Assembly (NCBI RefSeq): GCF_900110415.1
Contig: NZ_FODR01000001.1
Location: 682,001 to 746,000 of the forward strand
Direction of reading: 5' to 3'
DNA: 64,000 nt
DNA from: Mucilaginibacter sp. OK283
Lineage (GTDB): Bacteria > Bacteroidota > Bacteroidia > Sphingobacteriales > Sphingobacteriaceae
In this document: positions 62,262-64,000 of the stretch, in pieces
How the letters are laid out: each line of letters opens with the position of its first letter
Position numbering within the stretch: the first letter of the stretch is position 1
The notes under the pieces: generated by a model
What the model saw: the letters and a program-made list of their open reading frames with translations, nothing else
Told to the model about the DNA's origin: nothing
Database searches by the model: none
Program-made: the position numbers and the translations under genes

Positions 62262-64000
62262 ATGTTCAAGAATTATATCAAAATCGCGTGGCGAAATCTT
62301 ATTAAAAATAAGGCGCACACTTTTATAAATGTTACCGGCTTATCGGTTGGTATGGCTGTAGCTGTGCTGATAGGCCTTTGGATCTGGAACGAGCTATCAT
62401 ACGATAAGTATCATGATAACTACGACCGAATTGTGCGGGTAATGCAGCACCAAACCTTTAACGGCGAAGTTGGGACGCAAAACTCTATTCCCCTGCCACT
62501 GGGTTATAAGTTAAGGGATGAATATAAAAGCGACTTTAAATATGTGGTATTATCTACCTGGAATTTTAAGCATATAATTGCATCGGGCGAAAAAAAATTA
62601 TCCTACGCGGGCTCCTATATGCAGGCCGAAGCACCTGATCTGCTTACCCTTAAAATGCTGAAGGGGACACGTTCGGCATTAAAAGATCAATCGTCTATCA
62701 TACTTTCGGCATCATTGGCAAAAGCCATTTTTGGTAATGCCGACCCTATGTTTAAGTCTATAAAAATAGATAATAAATGGAACGTAAAGGTGACAGGGGT
62801 GTATGAGGATTTGCCCCATAATACCAGCTTTAAAGAACTTGGCTTTATTGCACCGTGGGACTTGTTTATGACAACGCAGCCTTACCTGAAACAGGCGCGC
62901 ACAACCTGGGGCAATAACTCCTGGCAATTGTTTGCCCAACTACAACCCAATGCCGATCCGGACAAGGTATCTGCCAAAGTAAAAAACCTAAAAATGGAGG
63001 GGTTAAAGCTTAATAACGACAAAATTGGCTTAACCTTTAAGGCCGCTATTTTTCTACATCCCATGAGTAAATGGCACTTGTATTCGGAGTTTAAAAATGG
63101 CATCAATACGGGCGGCGATATTAAATTTGTTTGGATGTTTGGCCTTATCGGCGTGTTTGTATTGCTACTGGCTTGTATTAATTTCATGAACCTGAGCACC
63201 GCCCGCAGCGAGAAACGGGCCAAGGAAGTGGGCATCCGTAAAACAGTTGGTTCGCTACGTAGCCAGCTCATTGGGCAGTTTTTTATGGAATCGATGCTGA
63301 TAACCATTTTCGCCTTCTTCCTGTCGTTAGTTTTGGTGCAGCTGATATTACCGTGGTTTAACCAGGTTGCCGATAAAACCGTTACTATACTATGGTTTAA
63401 TCCCCTGTTCTGGATTATGGGTATTGGCTTTAGTATTTTTACGGGTATCATAGCAGGCAGCTATCCGGCGTTTTACCTATCGTCATTCCAGCCTGTAAAA
63501 GTGCTAAAGGGCACCTTCAAGGCGGGCCGCTTTGCTGCCCTGCCGCGTAAAATATTGGTAGTATTACAGTTCACTGTTTCAGTTACCCTCATTATCGGTA
63601 CCATCATTGTTTTCAGGCAGGTGCAGTATACCAAGAACCGGCCGGTAGGCTATGATCGTACCGGGCTGATCCAGGTTGATATGCGTACCGACGAGATCCA
63701 TAATCATTTCGATGCGGTACGAAACGACCTAATCCAGTCGGGCGCTATCGTTGACATGTCTGAATCTGACAGCCCGTTAACTGATATATACTCTGACAAC
63801 AGCGGCTTTAAATGGCGCGATAAAGACCCAACTCTTCAGGATGATTTTGGTACGATATCCATAAGCGCAGAATTTGGCAAAACAGCTCAGTGGAAAGTAT
63901 TGGATGGCCGCGATTTTGACAAAAACAACTTAGCCGATTCATCAGCCATGGTGGTAAACGAGGCTGCGGTTAAATTTATGCATTTGAAAAACCCGGTAGG
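62262..64000 (+). CDS. FtsX-like ABC transporter permease, fourth of the array (3' truncated by the window)
   Basis: An open frame from ATG 62262 runs to the window end without a stop, giving 579 complete codons. It begins MFKNYIKIAWRNLIKNKAHT and continues FINVTGLSVGMAVAVLIGLW. It then has the periplasmic core and CINFMNLSTARSEKRAKEVG. It is a close paralogue of the preceding gene. The remaining 200 or so residues are expected beyond the edge. Confidence 0.88.
   Translation, partial: MFKNYIKIAWRNLIKNKAHTFINVTGLSVGMAVAVLIGLWIWNELSYDKYHDNYDRIVRVMQHQTFNGEVGTQNSIPLPLGYKLRDEYKSDFKYVVLSTWNFKHIIASGEKKLSYAGSYMQAEAPDLLTLKMLKGTRSALKDQSSIILSASLAKAIFGNADPMFKSIKIDNKWNVKVTGVYEDLPHNTSFKELGFIAPWDLFMTTQPYLKQARTTWGNNSWQLFAQLQPNADPDKVSAKVKNLKMEGLKLNNDKIGLTFKAAIFLHPMSKWHLYSEFKNGINTGGDIKFVWMFGLIGVFVLLLACINFMNLSTARSEKRAKEVGIRKTVGSLRSQLIGQFFMESMLITIFAFFLSLVLVQLILPWFNQVADKTVTILWFNPLFWIMGIGFSIFTGIIAGSYPAFYLSSFQPVKVLKGTFKAGRFAALPRKILVVLQFTVSVTLIIGTIIVFRQVQYTKNRPVGYDRTGLIQVDMRTDEIHNHFDAVRNDLIQSGAIVDMSESDSPLTDIYSDNSGFKWRDKDPTLQDDFGTISISAEFGKTAQWKVLDGRDFDKNNLADSSAMVVNEAAVKFMHLKNPV

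Overview
The window is 64 kb of a Bacteroidota chromosome, most likely a Sphingobacteriaceae soil or plant-associated genus such as Mucilaginibacter (inference from gene content; no rRNA is present to test it). Supporting signs are TAnnTTTG-type promoter boxes, secreted GH20 and GH3 glycosidases, DUF2911 and DUF5009 proteins, a bactofilin beside an M23 peptidase, a TolC/EmrAB set, and a tandem array of large FtsX-like permeases. No tRNA, rRNA or CRISPR array was seen. One insertion sequence is present.

Layout. 1-7.5 kb: end of a GH20 hexosaminidase, the lipid A Kdo transferase WaaA, then a nucleotide-sugar block (Ugd, Uxs, GalE, RfbB) closing with a PHP-type tyrosine phosphatase, as expected for capsule or exopolysaccharide synthesis. 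7.7-14.3 kb: two secreted GH3 glycosidases and a secreted type B carboxylesterase, separated by two near-identical long palindromes. 14.4-17.2 kb: a minus-strand RNA-repair operon made of an unknown very basic protein, RtcB ligase and release factor PrfH. 17.2-22.6 kb: a MITE-like element, a DUF5009 membrane protein, PdxA, a 45-bp tandem repeat, RsmA and an exported unknown. 22.7-27.3 kb: DUF2911, an unknown 224-residue protein, and a NarL-type two-component pair with an overlapping membrane gene and another unknown. 27.9-32.5 kb: a carboxypeptidase-regulatory-like exported protein, then an AraC regulator with three SDR oxidoreductases and an Atu4866-type small protein; a repeated 16-bp motif suggests the AraC operator. 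32.6-38.6 kb: a GapN-like aldehyde dehydrogenase with an altered active-site motif, a DUF2306/YARHG membrane pair, and an AhpC/AhpD peroxide-defence pair. 38.9-43.6 kb: a TetR-TolC-EmrA-EmrB efflux operon with two palindromic operators. 44-50 kb: a NIPSNAP protein, DNA polymerase IV, an IS110-family element, bactofilin, M23 peptidase and a bacilliredoxin. 50.2-64 kb: an M1 aminopeptidase, an exported amidohydrolase, and four FtsX-like permeases in a row, the last running off the window.

Three items stand out. The IS110 element (46487-47871) can be delimited by eye because it interrupts a palindromic repeat. Its non-coding leader contains, in the order expected of a bridge RNA, segments matching the target on both sides and the element's own ends. 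The PrfH-RtcB operon begins with a conserved-looking basic protein that could be a third partner in ribosome repair. Finally, intergenic spaces are filled with several families of palindromes and repetitive 'word-like' DNA, some of which has entered coding sequence (WaaA residues about 287-330 and the DUF2306 C-terminus).
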